Made by a program: the position numbers and the translations under genes
NCBI GenBank assembly: GCA_963934855.1
Contig: CAWWAC010000002.1
Location: 1 to 64,000 of the forward strand
Direction of reading: 5' to 3'
Length of the DNA stretch: 64,000 nt
Origin: MAG-120531 sp963934855
Lineage (GTDB): Bacteria > Bacteroidota > Bacteroidia > Flavobacteriales > Flavobacteriaceae
Notes under the pieces: model-generated
Database searches by the model: none
What the model was told of the DNA's origin: nothing
Seen by the model: only the letters and a program-made list of their open reading frames with translations
Part shown: positions 17,932 to 28,623 of the stretch, in pieces
Position numbering within the stretch: position 1 is the first letter of the stretch
Layout of the letters: each line of letters begins with the position of its first letter

Positions 17932-20226
17932 ATGAGCAAACAGAGAATTAGGCGTGAAGCATTGGTATATCACGCTAAGCCACAGCCCGGAAAAATTAAA
18001 ATTGTTCCCACAAAACCTTACGCTACTCAAAGAGATTTGGCATTGGCTTACTCACCAGGAGTAGCAGCGCCTTGTTTAGAAATTGAAAAGAATCCTGAAA
18101 ATGTCTACAAATACACTACCAAAGGTAACTTGGTGGCTGTTATTACTAATGGTACAGCTGTATTAGGTCTTGGAGACATAGGTCCCTTAGCAGCAAAGCC
18201 AGTGATGGAGGGAAAGTGCTTACTTTTTAAAATTTTTGCAGACATTGACAGTATAGATATTGAGCTAGACACCAATGACATTGAAGTCTTTATTCAGACT
18301 GTAAAAACAATGGCTCCAACTTTTGGAGGTATAAATTTAGAAGATATAAAGGCACCAGAGGCTTTTGAAATTGAACGAAGATTAAAAGAAGAGCTGGACA
18401 TTCCCGTCATGCATGATGATCAGCACGGCACTGCTATCATATCATCTGCTGCATTGTTAAATGCCTTAGACTTAGCAGAAAAATCCATCAGTGAAGTTCG
18501 TATTGTAATTAGTGGTGCAGGGGCCGCCGCTGTTTCTTGTACTAAACTATACAAAGCCTTTGGTGCTAAAGCAGAAAATATTGTCATGTTAGACAGTAAG
18601 GGGGTCATTAGAAAAGATCGCCCTAATTTAACAGTTGAGAAAGAAGAGTTCGCTACTCACAGAAAAATTGATTTTTTAGAAGAGGCTATGGTAGACGCTG
18701 ACGTTTTCGTGGGGCTTTCTATTGCAGATATTGTGACTCCCGCTATGTTATTAACTATGGCAGCAGATCCAATTGTTTTTGCTATGGCAAATCCAGATCC
18801 AGAAATACCCTATAAACTGGCTATGGATACTAGGAAAGATATTATTATGGCTACGGGCCGTTCTGACCATCCTAATCAGGTAAATAACGTTCTTGGTTTT
18901 CCTTTTATTTTTAGAGGGGCACTAGATGTTAGGGCTACCAAAATTAATGAGGAAATGAAAATGGCAGCCGTTAAAGCTTTGGCAGATCTAGCAAAAGAAC
19001 CTGTGCCAGAACAGGTGAACATTGCCTATGGAGAGACCAGATTGGCTTTCAGTAGAGAATATATTATTCCAAAGCCATTTGATCCAAGATTAATTTCTGA
19101 AATCCCTCCTGCTATTGCAAGAGCCGCTATGGAAAGTGGTGTTGCCAAGGAACCAATTGAAGACTGGGATAAGTATAAAGAAGCACTCATGCAGCGCTCC
19201 GGTAATGATAACAAAATAGTCCGTTTGCTTCATACAAGGGCTAAAATGAACGCTAAAAAAATTGTGTTTGCAGAAGCAGACCATTTAGATGTTTTAAAGG
19301 CTGCTCAAATTGTTTTTGAAGAGGGTATTGCCATTCCAATACTTCTTGGGAATAGGGTAATTATTGAGGAATTAAAAAATGAAATTGAATTTGATGCAGC
19401 CATACAAATTATAGACCCTAATGAGGAGGCTACCAGTGAGAAAAGAGATGAATACGCTTTTGCTTATTGGGAGCAAAGAAGAAGAACAGGAGCCACTAAA
19501 TACCAGGCAGCTATTAAAATGAGAGAGCGTAATTATTTTGGTGCTATGATGGTTTTAGTAGGAGATGCAGACGGAATGATTTCTGGATATTCTAGGGCGT
19601 ATCCAACAGTAGTAAAACCTATTTTAGAAGTGATAGGGAGGGCTAATAATGTAAAAAGAGTGGCTACTACCAATATCATGATTACCCAGCGAGGTCCTAT
19701 GTTCCTGTCTGACACTTCTATCAATATAGATCCAAGTGCAGAAACTATTGCAGAGATTGCACAAATGACTGCCAATGTAGCTAAGACTTTTGGTTTTGAG
19801 TCTATTACAGCTTTATTGTCTTACACTAATTTTGGATCATCACCGCATCCCAATGCTCAGAAAGTAAAAGAGGCAGTTAAGATTTTACACAGAGATAGTC
19901 CAGACCTCATTGCAGACGGAGAGGTGCAGATGGATTTTGCATTAAACAAAGTATTGCACCAAGAAAAGTTTCCATTTTCAAAGTTAGCAGGTAAAAAAGT
20001 AAATACTTTTATTTTTCCAAACCTAGAGTCTGCCAATATTACTTATAAGTTACTAAAAGAACTCAATGGAGCAGATTCTATAGGTCCTATTATGATGGGA
20101 CTTAGGAAATCTGTCCATATTTTACAATTGGGGGCCAGCGTAGATGAAATAGTGAATATGGCTGCAGTAGCGGTTATTGATGCTCAGGAAAGAGAGAAGA
20201 GAAAACGCGCTAGATTGGCTAAATAA
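17932..20226 (+). CDS. maeB: NADP-dependent malic enzyme with C-terminal phosphotransacetylase-like domain
   Basis: Converts malate to pyruvate and CO2 with NADP reduction, supplying NADPH and linking the TCA cycle to gluconeogenesis. The 764-residue chain has the malic enzyme domains in residues 1-430: YSPGVAAPCLEI near the start, HDDQHGTA at the metal/substrate site, and the nucleotide motif GAGAAAV. A phosphate acetyl/butyryl transferase-like domain (about 440-764) follows. In MaeB-type enzymes that domain is regulatory rather than catalytic, responding to acetyl-CoA. A promoter lies just upstream, and ruvA starts six bases after the stop, probably on the same transcript. Confidence 0.95.
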   Translation: MSKQRIRREALVYHAKPQPGKIKIVPTKPYATQRDLALAYSPGVAAPCLEIEKNPENVYKYTTKGNLVAVITNGTAVLGLGDIGPLAAKPVMEGKCLLFKIFADIDSIDIELDTNDIEVFIQTVKTMAPTFGGINLEDIKAPEAFEIERRLKEELDIPVMHDDQHGTAIISSAALLNALDLAEKSISEVRIVISGAGAAAVSCTKLYKAFGAKAENIVMLDSKGVIRKDRPNLTVEKEEFATHRKIDFLEEAMVDADVFVGLSIADIVTPAMLLTMAADPIVFAMANPDPEIPYKLAMDTRKDIIMATGRSDHPNQVNNVLGFPFIFRGALDVRATKINEEMKMAAVKALADLAKEPVPEQVNIAYGETRLAFSREYIIPKPFDPRLISEIPPAIARAAMESGVAKEPIEDWDKYKEALMQRSGNDNKIVRLLHTRAKMNAKKIVFAEADHLDVLKAAQIVFEEGIAIPILLGNRVIIEELKNEIEFDAAIQIIDPNEEATSEKRDEYAFAYWEQRRRTGATKYQAAIKMRERNYFGAMMVLVGDADGMISGYSRAYPTVVKPILEVIGRANNVKRVATTNIMITQRGPMFLSDTSINIDPSAETIAEIAQMTANVAKTFGFESITALLSYTNFGSSPHPNAQKVKEAVKILHRDSPDLIADGEVQMDFALNKVLHQEKFPFSKLAGKKVNTFIFPNLESANITYKLLKELNGADSIGPIMMGLRKSVHILQLGASVDEIVNMAAVAVIDAQEREKRKRARLAK

Positions 20227-20232
20227 ATATAT

Positions 20233-20814
20233 ATGATTACACATCTTAGAGGAAAATTAATAGAAAAAAACCCTACAGAATTAGTTGTAGAATGCGCAGG
20301 GGTGGGTTATTTACTGCATATTTCACTCCATACTTTTTCTCTGCTGCCCTCAGATGAAGCTATTTCTATTTATACCCATCTCCAAGTAAAGGAAGACAGT
20401 CATAGCCTTTATGGCTTTATGGAGCTGTCTGAGCGGGCTATTTTTAGGCTCCTGATTTCAGTTTCTGGAATTGGCGCTAACACAGCTAGGACTATGTTGT
20501 CTTCACTTTCTCCAGAAGAATTAAGAGACGCTATAGCCGTTAGCAATTTAGGAGCCATCCAGTCTGTTAAGGGAATTGGCTTAAAGACAGCCCAGCGAGT
20601 TATTATAGAACTCAAAGACAAAATTCTCAAAATTTACGGTATTGATGAACTTTCTAGTCCTTTAGACAATACAAACAAAGAAGAAGCGTTATCTGCTTTA
20701 GAGGTGTTGGGATTTATAAGAAAACAATCTGAAAAGATGGTAGATAAAATTCTAAAAGAACACCCTAGCTTAAGCGTAGAAAACATTATAAAACAGACAT
20801 TAAAAAGTTTGTAG
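20233..20814 (+). CDS. ruvA: Holliday junction branch migration protein RuvA
   Basis: RuvA binds the four-way junction as a tetramer and loads RuvB. The 193-residue protein has the N-terminal OB fold (MITHLRGKLIEKNP...), two helix-hairpin-helix motifs (VSGIGANTA at about 80 and VKGIGLKTAQR at about 115), and the C-terminal RuvB-binding three-helix domain (about 150-193). The gap to malic enzyme upstream is six bases and to sprA downstream five bases. The ruvA-sprA pairing is a common Bacteroidota arrangement. Confidence 0.97.
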   Translation: MITHLRGKLIEKNPTELVVECAGVGYLLHISLHTFSLLPSDEAISIYTHLQVKEDSHSLYGFMELSERAIFRLLISVSGIGANTARTMLSSLSPEELRDAIAVSNLGAIQSVKGIGLKTAQRVIIELKDKILKIYGIDELSSPLDNTNKEEALSALEVLGFIRKQSEKMVDKILKEHPSLSVENIIKQTLKSL

Positions 20815-20819
20815 CACTT

Positions 20820-23800
20820 TTGAGAATACTTCTTTTCAACACCCATTTAGTTTCATTAAAGCCCATATTATTTGGGCTCTTTTGTTTTGGACTGTTACAA
20901 ACTCAAATAGTTTTAGCGCAACACATAAAACTTCCATTTTCTCCGTTAGACACTATTTCAATTTTAGACAGCACGCTTTTAAAGCCAAGGGGTGGCATGC
21001 TATTGCCTTTACCTGAAAATTTAAAACCTGCTTATAAGTACAACCCCACATTAGACCTCTATGAATGGGTAGGTGGTTTATCTGGCTATGACTTTAAACA
21101 TCCACTTATTTTAAGTCCAAAGGAATACTGGGATAGAATGAAAAAAGAGGAAATTCAATCTTATTTCAAAGAAAAATCTGCTGCTATTTTGGCTAAAGAT
21201 CAAAGCTCTAAGTCTTCTATTAAAAATTTGCTTCCGTCATTTAGTCTTCAAAATGATGTGTTAAAAACCATTTTTGGTGGAGACGACATTAGCTTTGATG
21301 CTCAAGGATCTGTTGGGGTAGATATGGGTATATTGTGGCAGAAAAATGATAATCCAGCCCTTTCACCAAGAAATAGAACTAACCTTTCATTTGATTTTGA
21401 TCAGCAAATTAGTTTGAGCCTCTTGGGGAAAATAGGAGAGCGACTCTCTGTAAATGCAAGTTACGATACTCAAGCTACCTTTGATTTTCAAAACCTAATT
21501 AAAATAGCGTATACACCCCCTACTGTTAAAGATATTTCCGAGGTGTCCCCTAATGAATTATTAGACAATGTGAAGCAAAGTATTGGAAATTCTAGACTTG
21601 GCTCCTTAGCTCAGGATTTAAATAATCAAGGGCTTTTACAAGATTCTAGCCAAGAAAATATTTTGAATGCAGCCAAAAATCAGTTCTTTAATCCAAATGC
21701 AGACAACATCTTAAAAAACATAGAGATAGGGAATGTAAATATGCCTTTAAATAGCAGCCTTATTACTGGGGCGCAAAGCCTTTTTGGAGTAAAAACTCAG
21801 TTGCAATTTGGACGTACTCAAATTACAGCGGTGCTCTCTGAGCAAAGGTCTCAGAATAATTCTGTGATGGCTAGGGGTGGTGGTACCATTTCCGATTTCT
21901 CTGTCACTGCTTTAGATTATGAAGAGGACAGGCACTTTTTTTTATCTCATTTTTTTAGAGATCAATATGACAAGGCTATGGCGGCCTATCCTTTTGTAAA
22001 TAGCCAGGTGCAAATTACAAGAATAGAGGTTTGGGTAACCAATAGAATTCAACAAACTCAAAATATTAGAAACTTAGTGGCCCTTCAGGATTTAGGAGAG
22101 GCTCAGTTAGAAAACACCAGATTAGGTAGGTCCGGCGTTTCTGCTAATTCATTTATTACTAATACATCTGGAACTTTTCAACCTTCTAATCAGGCCAACG
22201 CTTTAGATCCAGAAAAAATGTCTAAAGGGGGTTTTTTAAACACTAATATTAGAGAAATTGCTACGGTAGAGTCAGGTTTTAATATTCCATCTTACAAAGC
22301 CAACCAAGGCTTTGACTATGCCATTCTTGAGAATGCAAGAAAACTAGAAGTAGATAGGGATTTTAGCTTTCATCCCAGTTTAGGTTACATTTCATTGAGC
22401 CAACCGCTTTCTTCAGATGAGGTATTAGGAGTAGCTTTTCAGTATACTTATTTAGGAAAAGTATACCAGGTGGGAGAGTTTGCCAATGGAGGTGTGGCTG
22501 CAAGTACAATCAACACAGCCCCTTCAGCCCCTATTATAAATAATAACACCCTAGTGGTAAAGCTGTTAAAAAGTAATATTACACAGGTAAAAGATCCTGT
22601 TTGGGATTTGATGATGAAGAATATTTACCCACTTGGAACTTATTCTTTGAGCCCTGAAGACTTTAGGTTTAATATTATATACTCAGATCCAAGTCCAAGA
22701 AATTATATAATTCCGGTTTCTGGAGCTCCTAATTGGCCCAGTGAGCCAAAACCTTTAGATCAGAGGATTTTGTTAGAGGTTTTTAATTTGGATAGGCTAA
22801 ACGCTTACCAAGATATTCAAGAAGGGGGAGACGGTTTCTTTGATTTTCTCCCTGGAAAAACTGTCAATACCCAAACAGGAAGTATTATTTTTACTACTAT
22901 AGAGCCTTTTGGCTCTCATTTATTTAAGGTGCTTGGTGGTGGAGATTACAAGGCTGTCACTGAAGATGAATTTAATGCACACCAAAAGAAATACGTTTTT
23001 AGATCTCTTTACAAAGGCACTAAGGCGGCAGCACTTCAAGAGCCAGAGAAGAATAAATTTATTCTTAAAGGTCAGTATAAGTCTGAGGGTTTTAACGGAA
23101 TTCCAATAGGAGCTCTCAATGTACCTAGGGGATCTGTGAGAGTGACAGCAGGGGGGAGATTATTACAGGAGGGTATAGATTATACAGTTAATTACCAAGC
23201 AGGAACAGTACAGTTGTTAGATCCTAGCCTACAGGCTTCTAATGTACCTATAGAAATTTCGGTAGAAGACAATGCAGTCTTTGGACAACAGAACAGAAGG
23301 TTTACAGGGGTGAATGTGTTACACCAATTCTCTGATAAATTTTCGCTTGGCGGGAGCTTAGTCAATTTAAATGAGCGGCCAATTACTCAAAAATCAAATT
23401 ACGGAATAGAACCTGTAAACAATACTATCTTTGGTTTTAATTCGAATTATACTGCAGAAATACCTTTTTTAACTAGGCTAGCAAACTACTTACCTAATAT
23501 AGAAACAACAGTTCCCTCAATGGTTTCTTTAAGAGGAGAAATGGCTTTTTTAAAGCCCGGAGCTCCCAGAAATGCAGATTTTAGAGGTGAAACCACTACT
23601 TACTTAGATGACTTTGAAGGGGCTCAGTCTTTTCTTGACGTGAGAAGCGCCTTAGGCTGGAGTTTAGCTAGCACCCCTTTAGAGTTTTCACCTGACGGCG
23701 TTTCTTTATATGGAACTTCTCCAGAAGATAAAGAAAATCTTAAAAATGGGTATGGAAGGGCTAAAATAGCTTGGTATACAATTGACCCTATTTTTTATAC

Positions 23801-26800
23801 TTTTCAAAGACCCTCTGGAATAAACAACAATGATATTTCTACTAATGCTAGCAGGAGAATTTTTATAGATGAGGTATTCCCTCAAACAGATATTGCACAG
23901 GGACAAACTACTGTAAATCCTACTTTGGACCTTGCTTTTTATCCTGAAGCAAAAGGACCATATAACAATAATAGTGCTTTTAATTCCATGCAAGAAGCAC
24001 AAAAGTGGGCAGGAATTATGAGGCCATTAAATACCACTAATTTTGAACAAGCCAATATTGAGTTTATTCAGTTTTGGGTCATGGACCCTTATGTAAATGG
24101 AGTGGGTGAAGATGAGGGTGAGCTGGTGATTAATTTAGGAAATATTTCTGAAGATATTCTTAAAGACGGAAGGAAACAGTATGAAAACGGATTGCCTGGA
24201 GTTTCAGACGACAGTGTGATGGCTGCAACTTCATGGGGGCAGGTACCCGCTAATCAATCTATAGTGTATGCTTTTGATGTGAATGAAAATAACAGACTGC
24301 TTCAAGATGCTGGTTTAGACGGTCTTTTAGACTTAGAGGAGGCAGCTATTTACACAAACAACCTTTCTAATGACCCTGCAGGAGACAATTTTAAGTATTA
24401 TTTAGATCAGACGGGTAGTATTTTAGAGCGTTATTTAGACTTTAACAACACTCAAGGTAATGCGCCAGTAGCAGTGACTAATACAAAAAGAGGTTCTACT
24501 ACACTTCCAGATGTAGAAGATATAGATAGAGACCTGACTATGAATACCGTAAATAGCTATTACGAATACAGGATTAAAATAAAGCCTAATACAGATATTA
24601 ATGATCCTTATGTAACTGATATAAAAGAAGGATTAAGCCCCAAATTACCTAATGGGCAAGAACTTCCTACTAGATGGATTCAATACAAAATTCCTTTGAG
24701 TAGCTTTTCAAATGCGATTGGAGGTGTATCTGACTTTAGATCTATGAGTTTTATGAGAATGTATCTCACAAGATTTAGTAAGCCTGTAGTTTTAAGATTT
24801 GCCAGTTTAGATTTGGTTAGGGGAGATTGGAGGGTCTTCCAAGGTGCTTTACAAACAGACCCTTTAAATACACCTCAGGATATTGGAACCCAATTAGAGG
24901 TAAATACAGTGAATGTAGAAGAAAATAGTACCAGAATTCCTATTGCCTATACTTTGCCCCCTGGTGTACTTAGGGAGCAGCTTAATAACAACAATACTAT
25001 TATTAGGCAAAATGAACAATCTCTATCTTTAATTGTAAAACAATTGGGAACCCAAGACGCTAGGGCAGTATTTAAAAATACCCAGTTTGACCTTAGGCAG
25101 TACAGGCGTCTCAAGCTATTTATGCATGCAGAGCAGGTTTTAGAGACAGATTATATTTCTTCTGAGCTGCCCATAGTTGGTTTTTTAAGAATGGGAACAG
25201 ATTTTTCTGAAAATTTTTACCAGATAGAATTACCATTAAAGTTTACACCCCACGGAGCCGTTAGCCAGGAAGAAGTATGGCCTAATGAAAATGAAATAGA
25301 TCTGCCCATTTCTGTTTTGTCAGAGATAAAATCTTTGGGTATTGCCAACCAAAGTCTCAATGAATTAACTTATTATGAATATGCTTTAGGGGTCCTTTCT
25401 CCTATCTCTGCGTTAGCTCCAAGAAACCCAGGGGTCTTGAGAATTGGAATTAAAGGGAACCCCTCTTTGGGAAATCTTAGAGGCATTATGGTGGGGCTTA
25501 AAAACGTATCTAATAGACCTGCAAGGGCAGAGGTTTGGTTTAATGAGCTCCGCTTAGCAGGTCTAGACAATGCGGGTGGTTGGGCAGGCATTGCTTCTTT
25601 AGACGCAAATATGGCAGATTTTATGTCTGTCTCTGCCAATGGAGCCAAAAGCACTTCTGGTTTTGGTGCTTTAGACCAGATGCCTAATGAAAGAAGCAGA
25701 ACAGATGAGCGGTCTTATGACTTTGTAACTCAGGTAAACCTTGGAAAATTACTACCTGTAAACTGGGGAGTGCAACTGCCTTTAAATTACGGTATTTCTG
25801 AGTCTAAAAGTAGACCAGAATTTGACCCTGTGTATGAAGATTTAAAGTTGGAAGAAAGAATAAAGGCATCGGCCACAGGCCAAGAGGCAACAATCATTGA
25901 GCGGCAGGCAGAGAGCTATACCAAGCGGTCTAGTGTGAGTGTATTGGGGGTGAGAAAAAGTAGTGCAATTGTAGGAAATGAGATCCCTAAACATTTTTAT
26001 GATATTGAAAATTTCACTTTAAATTACGCGTACAATCACACTCAGCATAGAGATTTTGAAATTCAAGAGCTACAAGACCAACAAGTAAACACTGGTTTTG
26101 TATATGGATATAATTTTAAACCTTGGGAAATTGCCCCCTTGGCTAAAAGAGATTCAATTTTAAAAAGTAACTATTGGAAATGGTTAAAAGATTTAAATCT
26201 AAATCTTTTACCTAGCAGCTTTGCCATAAATGCAAACATTAATAGGTCTTTTAATCAGCAACAATTTAGAGATGTTTTATCTGGTGGAGAAGATCGCTTG
26301 GCCTTGCCTTTTTTGCAGCAAAGAAATTATTTATTTAATTGGCAATACGCAATTAATCATAGTATTACTAAGTCTCTTAAAATCAATTTAACGGCGGCTT
26401 CTAATAATATTGTAAGAAATTATTTTAATGAAGTAGATAACGAGTCAAGTGGAATTAACGAGGAGCACGCTATTTGGGATGGTTTTTTTGATTATGGTGA
26501 CTCCAACCGCTTTGTGCAGGAGCTAGAGCTTAATTATGAGCTTCCTTTTGCTAAAATTCCTTTCTTAAATTTTATTAATGCGCAGTATTCTTACACTAGT
26601 AATTTTGAGTGGCAAAGAGGTGGAGAGGCTTTAAGAGTAGTAGCAGGAGAAGAGATGAATTCAGTGCAAAATGCCAATAGTCACACTCTAAACGCCAGTA
26701 TGGGCATGCAACGTTTTTATCAGTTTTTAGGACTTTATAAAAATAAAAGGAAAAAGCCTGCGGCTGTGAATGTTCCGTTTGTTCCTTTACTTGCCAATAA

Positions 26801-28166
26801 AGCGGTGGTTTCAGAACCTGGAAGTTTTTTATTAGATCTGGTTACTATGGTCAAGCGTATGACTTTTAATTACTCTGAAAATAACGGGCGTTACCTACCA
26901 GGTTTTACGCAGAGAATTGGTTTTTTAGGAACCAATAGGCCTAGTATGGGATTTGTTTTTGGAAGCCAGTCTGATGTGCGGTTTAATGCGGCTAGAAGGG
27001 GTTGGCTCACTACTTTTGAAGATTTTAATGAACCTTTTGTTACTATTCATAACAACCAGTTAAAGTTTAATGCTACTGCCCAGCCATTAAAAGATCTAAC
27101 TATTGATATTTTTGCGGATAAACAATATACTAATAACTACAGAGAGACCTTTAAGGTTAACCAGCAAGACGATTTCACTTTTGAGTACTTGAATTTACTA
27201 GGCAATACTCAGGGTAATTTTAGTATGTCTTCTATGATGATTGGCACTTTCTTTTCTTCTGGAAATAAAGACCAGTCTCCAAATTTCGAACGTTTTAAAG
27301 AAAATAGAGGAGTGATTGCGTCGCGGTTGGCTTCTTTAAACCCTCTGGCTAATAACACCCTAGATAATATTGGCTTTCCTGAGGCTTTTGGAAAAACTAG
27401 CCAGCAGGTATTACTCCCTGCTTTTATAGCAGCTTATACAGGTAAATCTGCCAGCAAAGTAGGTTTAAGTGCCTTTGATAAAATTCCTATTCCCAATTGG
27501 AATATGAAGTACACAGGGCTTATGCGTGTGGATTGGTTTAAAGAGAAATTCACAAGATTCTCTTTGAGTCATGGTTATAAAGCAGCATATAGTGTGAATT
27601 CTTTTGGCACCAATTTAGAAAAGGAGAATAGCCAGTTAAACCCGCTAACCTTTGATGAGCGACCAGATTATATTTTTAATAACTTGGTTCTTAATGACGC
27701 CTTTAATCCTTTAATACGGGTAGACTTTGAAACTAAAAATTCCCTTAGTGTACTTTTTGAAATGAAAATGGACAGGGCCCTGTCCTTAAGTTTTGACAAT
27801 AATTTACTCACGGAAATACAGGGAAAAGAATATACCATGGGAGTGGGTTATAGAATTAAAGATGTGACCTTTGTGACCCGAATTGGTGGATCTAAAAAAA
27901 GACTTAAAAGTGATTTAAACATCAAGGCAGATCTGAGTTTGAGAGATCATTTTACTTTAATTAGAAATCTAGATTTAGACAATACTCAAATAAGTGCAGG
28001 ACAATATTTTATTTCTGCTAAAATTAGAGCAGAGTACGCTTTAAGCCAGAACTTAAATGCTTTATTCTTTTACGACTACACCTTTTCTAAATATGCGGTC
28101 TCTACAGCCTTCCCTCAAAGCCTTATAAATACGGGTATAAGCTTGAGGTATAATTTTGGAAATTAA
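20820..28166 (+). CDS. sprA: Cell surface protein SprA, type IX secretion outer-membrane translocon
   Basis: SprA (Sov in Porphyromonas) is the very large outer-membrane barrel through which type IX secretion substrates leave the cell; it is needed for gliding in F. johnsoniae. The product has 2448 residues, the usual size. A signal peptide ends near IVLAQ (residue 34). The family pattern is clear: a periplasmic N-terminal region, repeated beta-strand segments ending in aromatic residues, and a final strand TGISLRYNFGN. The first in-frame ATG would remove the signal peptide, so the TTG at 20820, five bases after the ruvA stop, is the most likely start. No TTG-initiated alternative preserves the export signal better. 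Confidence 0.95.
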   Translation: MRILLFNTHLVSLKPILFGLFCFGLLQTQIVLAQHIKLPFSPLDTISILDSTLLKPRGGMLLPLPENLKPAYKYNPTLDLYEWVGGLSGYDFKHPLILSPKEYWDRMKKEEIQSYFKEKSAAILAKDQSSKSSIKNLLPSFSLQNDVLKTIFGGDDISFDAQGSVGVDMGILWQKNDNPALSPRNRTNLSFDFDQQISLSLLGKIGERLSVNASYDTQATFDFQNLIKIAYTPPTVKDISEVSPNELLDNVKQSIGNSRLGSLAQDLNNQGLLQDSSQENILNAAKNQFFNPNADNILKNIEIGNVNMPLNSSLITGAQSLFGVKTQLQFGRTQITAVLSEQRSQNNSVMARGGGTISDFSVTALDYEEDRHFFLSHFFRDQYDKAMAAYPFVNSQVQITRIEVWVTNRIQQTQNIRNLVALQDLGEAQLENTRLGRSGVSANSFITNTSGTFQPSNQANALDPEKMSKGGFLNTNIREIATVESGFNIPSYKANQGFDYAILENARKLEVDRDFSFHPSLGYISLSQPLSSDEVLGVAFQYTYLGKVYQVGEFANGGVAASTINTAPSAPIINNNTLVVKLLKSNITQVKDPVWDLMMKNIYPLGTYSLSPEDFRFNIIYSDPSPRNYIIPVSGAPNWPSEPKPLDQRILLEVFNLDRLNAYQDIQEGGDGFFDFLPGKTVNTQTGSIIFTTIEPFGSHLFKVLGGGDYKAVTEDEFNAHQKKYVFRSLYKGTKAAALQEPEKNKFILKGQYKSEGFNGIPIGALNVPRGSVRVTAGGRLLQEGIDYTVNYQAGTVQLLDPSLQASNVPIEISVEDNAVFGQQNRRFTGVNVLHQFSDKFSLGGSLVNLNERPITQKSNYGIEPVNNTIFGFNSNYTAEIPFLTRLANYLPNIETTVPSMVSLRGEMAFLKPGAPRNADFRGETTTYLDDFEGAQSFLDVRSALGWSLASTPLEFSPDGVSLYGTSPEDKENLKNGYGRAKIAWYTIDPIFYTFQRPSGINNNDISTNASRRIFIDEVFPQTDIAQGQTTVNPTLDLAFYPEAKGPYNNNSAFNSMQEAQKWAGIMRPLNTTNFEQANIEFIQFWVMDPYVNGVGEDEGELVINLGNISEDILKDGRKQYENGLPGVSDDSVMAATSWGQVPANQSIVYAFDVNENNRLLQDAGLDGLLDLEEAAIYTNNLSNDPAGDNFKYYLDQTGSILERYLDFNNTQGNAPVAVTNTKRGSTTLPDVEDIDRDLTMNTVNSYYEYRIKIKPNTDINDPYVTDIKEGLSPKLPNGQELPTRWIQYKIPLSSFSNAIGGVSDFRSMSFMRMYLTRFSKPVVLRFASLDLVRGDWRVFQGALQTDPLNTPQDIGTQLEVNTVNVEENSTRIPIAYTLPPGVLREQLNNNNTIIRQNEQSLSLIVKQLGTQDARAVFKNTQFDLRQYRRLKLFMHAEQVLETDYISSELPIVGFLRMGTDFSENFYQIELPLKFTPHGAVSQEEVWPNENEIDLPISVLSEIKSLGIANQSLNELTYYEYALGVLSPISALAPRNPGVLRIGIKGNPSLGNLRGIMVGLKNVSNRPARAEVWFNELRLAGLDNAGGWAGIASLDANMADFMSVSANGAKSTSGFGALDQMPNERSRTDERSYDFVTQVNLGKLLPVNWGVQLPLNYGISESKSRPEFDPVYEDLKLEERIKASATGQEATIIERQAESYTKRSSVSVLGVRKSSAIVGNEIPKHFYDIENFTLNYAYNHTQHRDFEIQELQDQQVNTGFVYGYNFKPWEIAPLAKRDSILKSNYWKWLKDLNLNLLPSSFAINANINRSFNQQQFRDVLSGGEDRLALPFLQQRNYLFNWQYAINHSITKSLKINLTAASNNIVRNYFNEVDNESSGINEEHAIWDGFFDYGDSNRFVQELELNYELPFAKIPFLNFINAQYSYTSNFEWQRGGEALRVVAGEEMNSVQNANSHTLNASMGMQRFYQFLGLYKNKRKKPAAVNVPFVPLLANKAVVSEPGSFLLDLVTMVKRMTFNYSENNGRYLPGFTQRIGFLGTNRPSMGFVFGSQSDVRFNAARRGWLTTFEDFNEPFVTIHNNQLKFNATAQPLKDLTIDIFADKQYTNNYRETFKVNQQDDFTFEYLNLLGNTQGNFSMSSMMIGTFFSSGNKDQSPNFERFKENRGVIASRLASLNPLANNTLDNIGFPEAFGKTSQQVLLPAFIAAYTGKSASKVGLSAFDKIPIPNWNMKYTGLMRVDWFKEKFTRFSLSHGYKAAYSVNSFGTNLEKENSQLNPLTFDERPDYIFNNLVLNDAFNPLIRVDFETKNSLSVLFEMKMDRALSLSFDNNLLTEIQGKEYTMGVGYRIKDVTFVTRIGGSKKRLKSDLNIKADLSLRDHFTLIRNLDLDNTQISAGQYFISAKIRAEYALSQNLNALFFYDYTFSKYAVSTAFPQSLINTGISLRYNFGN

Positions 28167-28188
28167 CATAAAAACTTTTTTTTAGGTC

Positions 28189-28219
28189 TTGTATAGGGGG
28201 GTAAATTGGGTTACATTTG
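28189..28219 (+). promoter_or_regulatory. Bacteroidota promoter of gcvH
   Basis: TTG (28189-28191), 20 bases, then TACATTTG (28212-28219), 23 bases before the gcvH ATG. This gives gcvH its own promoter downstream of sprA. Confidence 0.75.
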
Positions 28220-28242
28220 CTTATTGACTAATCATTTTTAAG

Positions 28243-28623
28243 ATGAATATACCAACAAATTTAAAGTATACAAAAGACCATGAATGGGTTAAAATAGAAG
28301 GTGATATAGCTACTGTTGGAATTACAGATTTTGCTCAATCTGAATTGGGAGATATTGTATATGTGGAAGTAGACACCCTAGATGAGACTTTAGATAAAGA
28401 TGCTGTCTTTGGAACAGTAGAAGCAGTTAAAACAGTTTCAGATTTATTTTTGCCACTGAGTGGAGAGGTGATTGAATTTAATGGTTCTTTAGAAGACTCT
28501 CCTGAAGATGTAAATACAGATCCATATGAGGCCGGCTGGATGATTAAGTTAAAAATTTCAGATTTATCTGAGATTGACAGTTTAATGTCAGATATAGATT
28601 ACAAGGCCCTTATTGGTGCTTAG
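28243..28623 (+). CDS. gcvH: Glycine cleavage system H protein
   Basis: The H protein shuttles the aminomethyl group between P, T and L proteins on a lipoyl-lysine. At 126 residues it has the normal size. It starts MNIPTNLKYTKDHEWVK. The lipoylated lysine lies in the motif GTVEAVKTVSDL (about residues 57-68), and GWMIKLK appears near 107. The other gcv genes are not in this window. The VanZ-like frame overlaps its 3' end by eight bases. Confidence 0.97.
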   Translation: MNIPTNLKYTKDHEWVKIEGDIATVGITDFAQSELGDIVYVEVDTLDETLDKDAVFGTVEAVKTVSDLFLPLSGEVIEFNGSLEDSPEDVNTDPYEAGWMIKLKISDLSEIDSLMSDIDYKALIGA

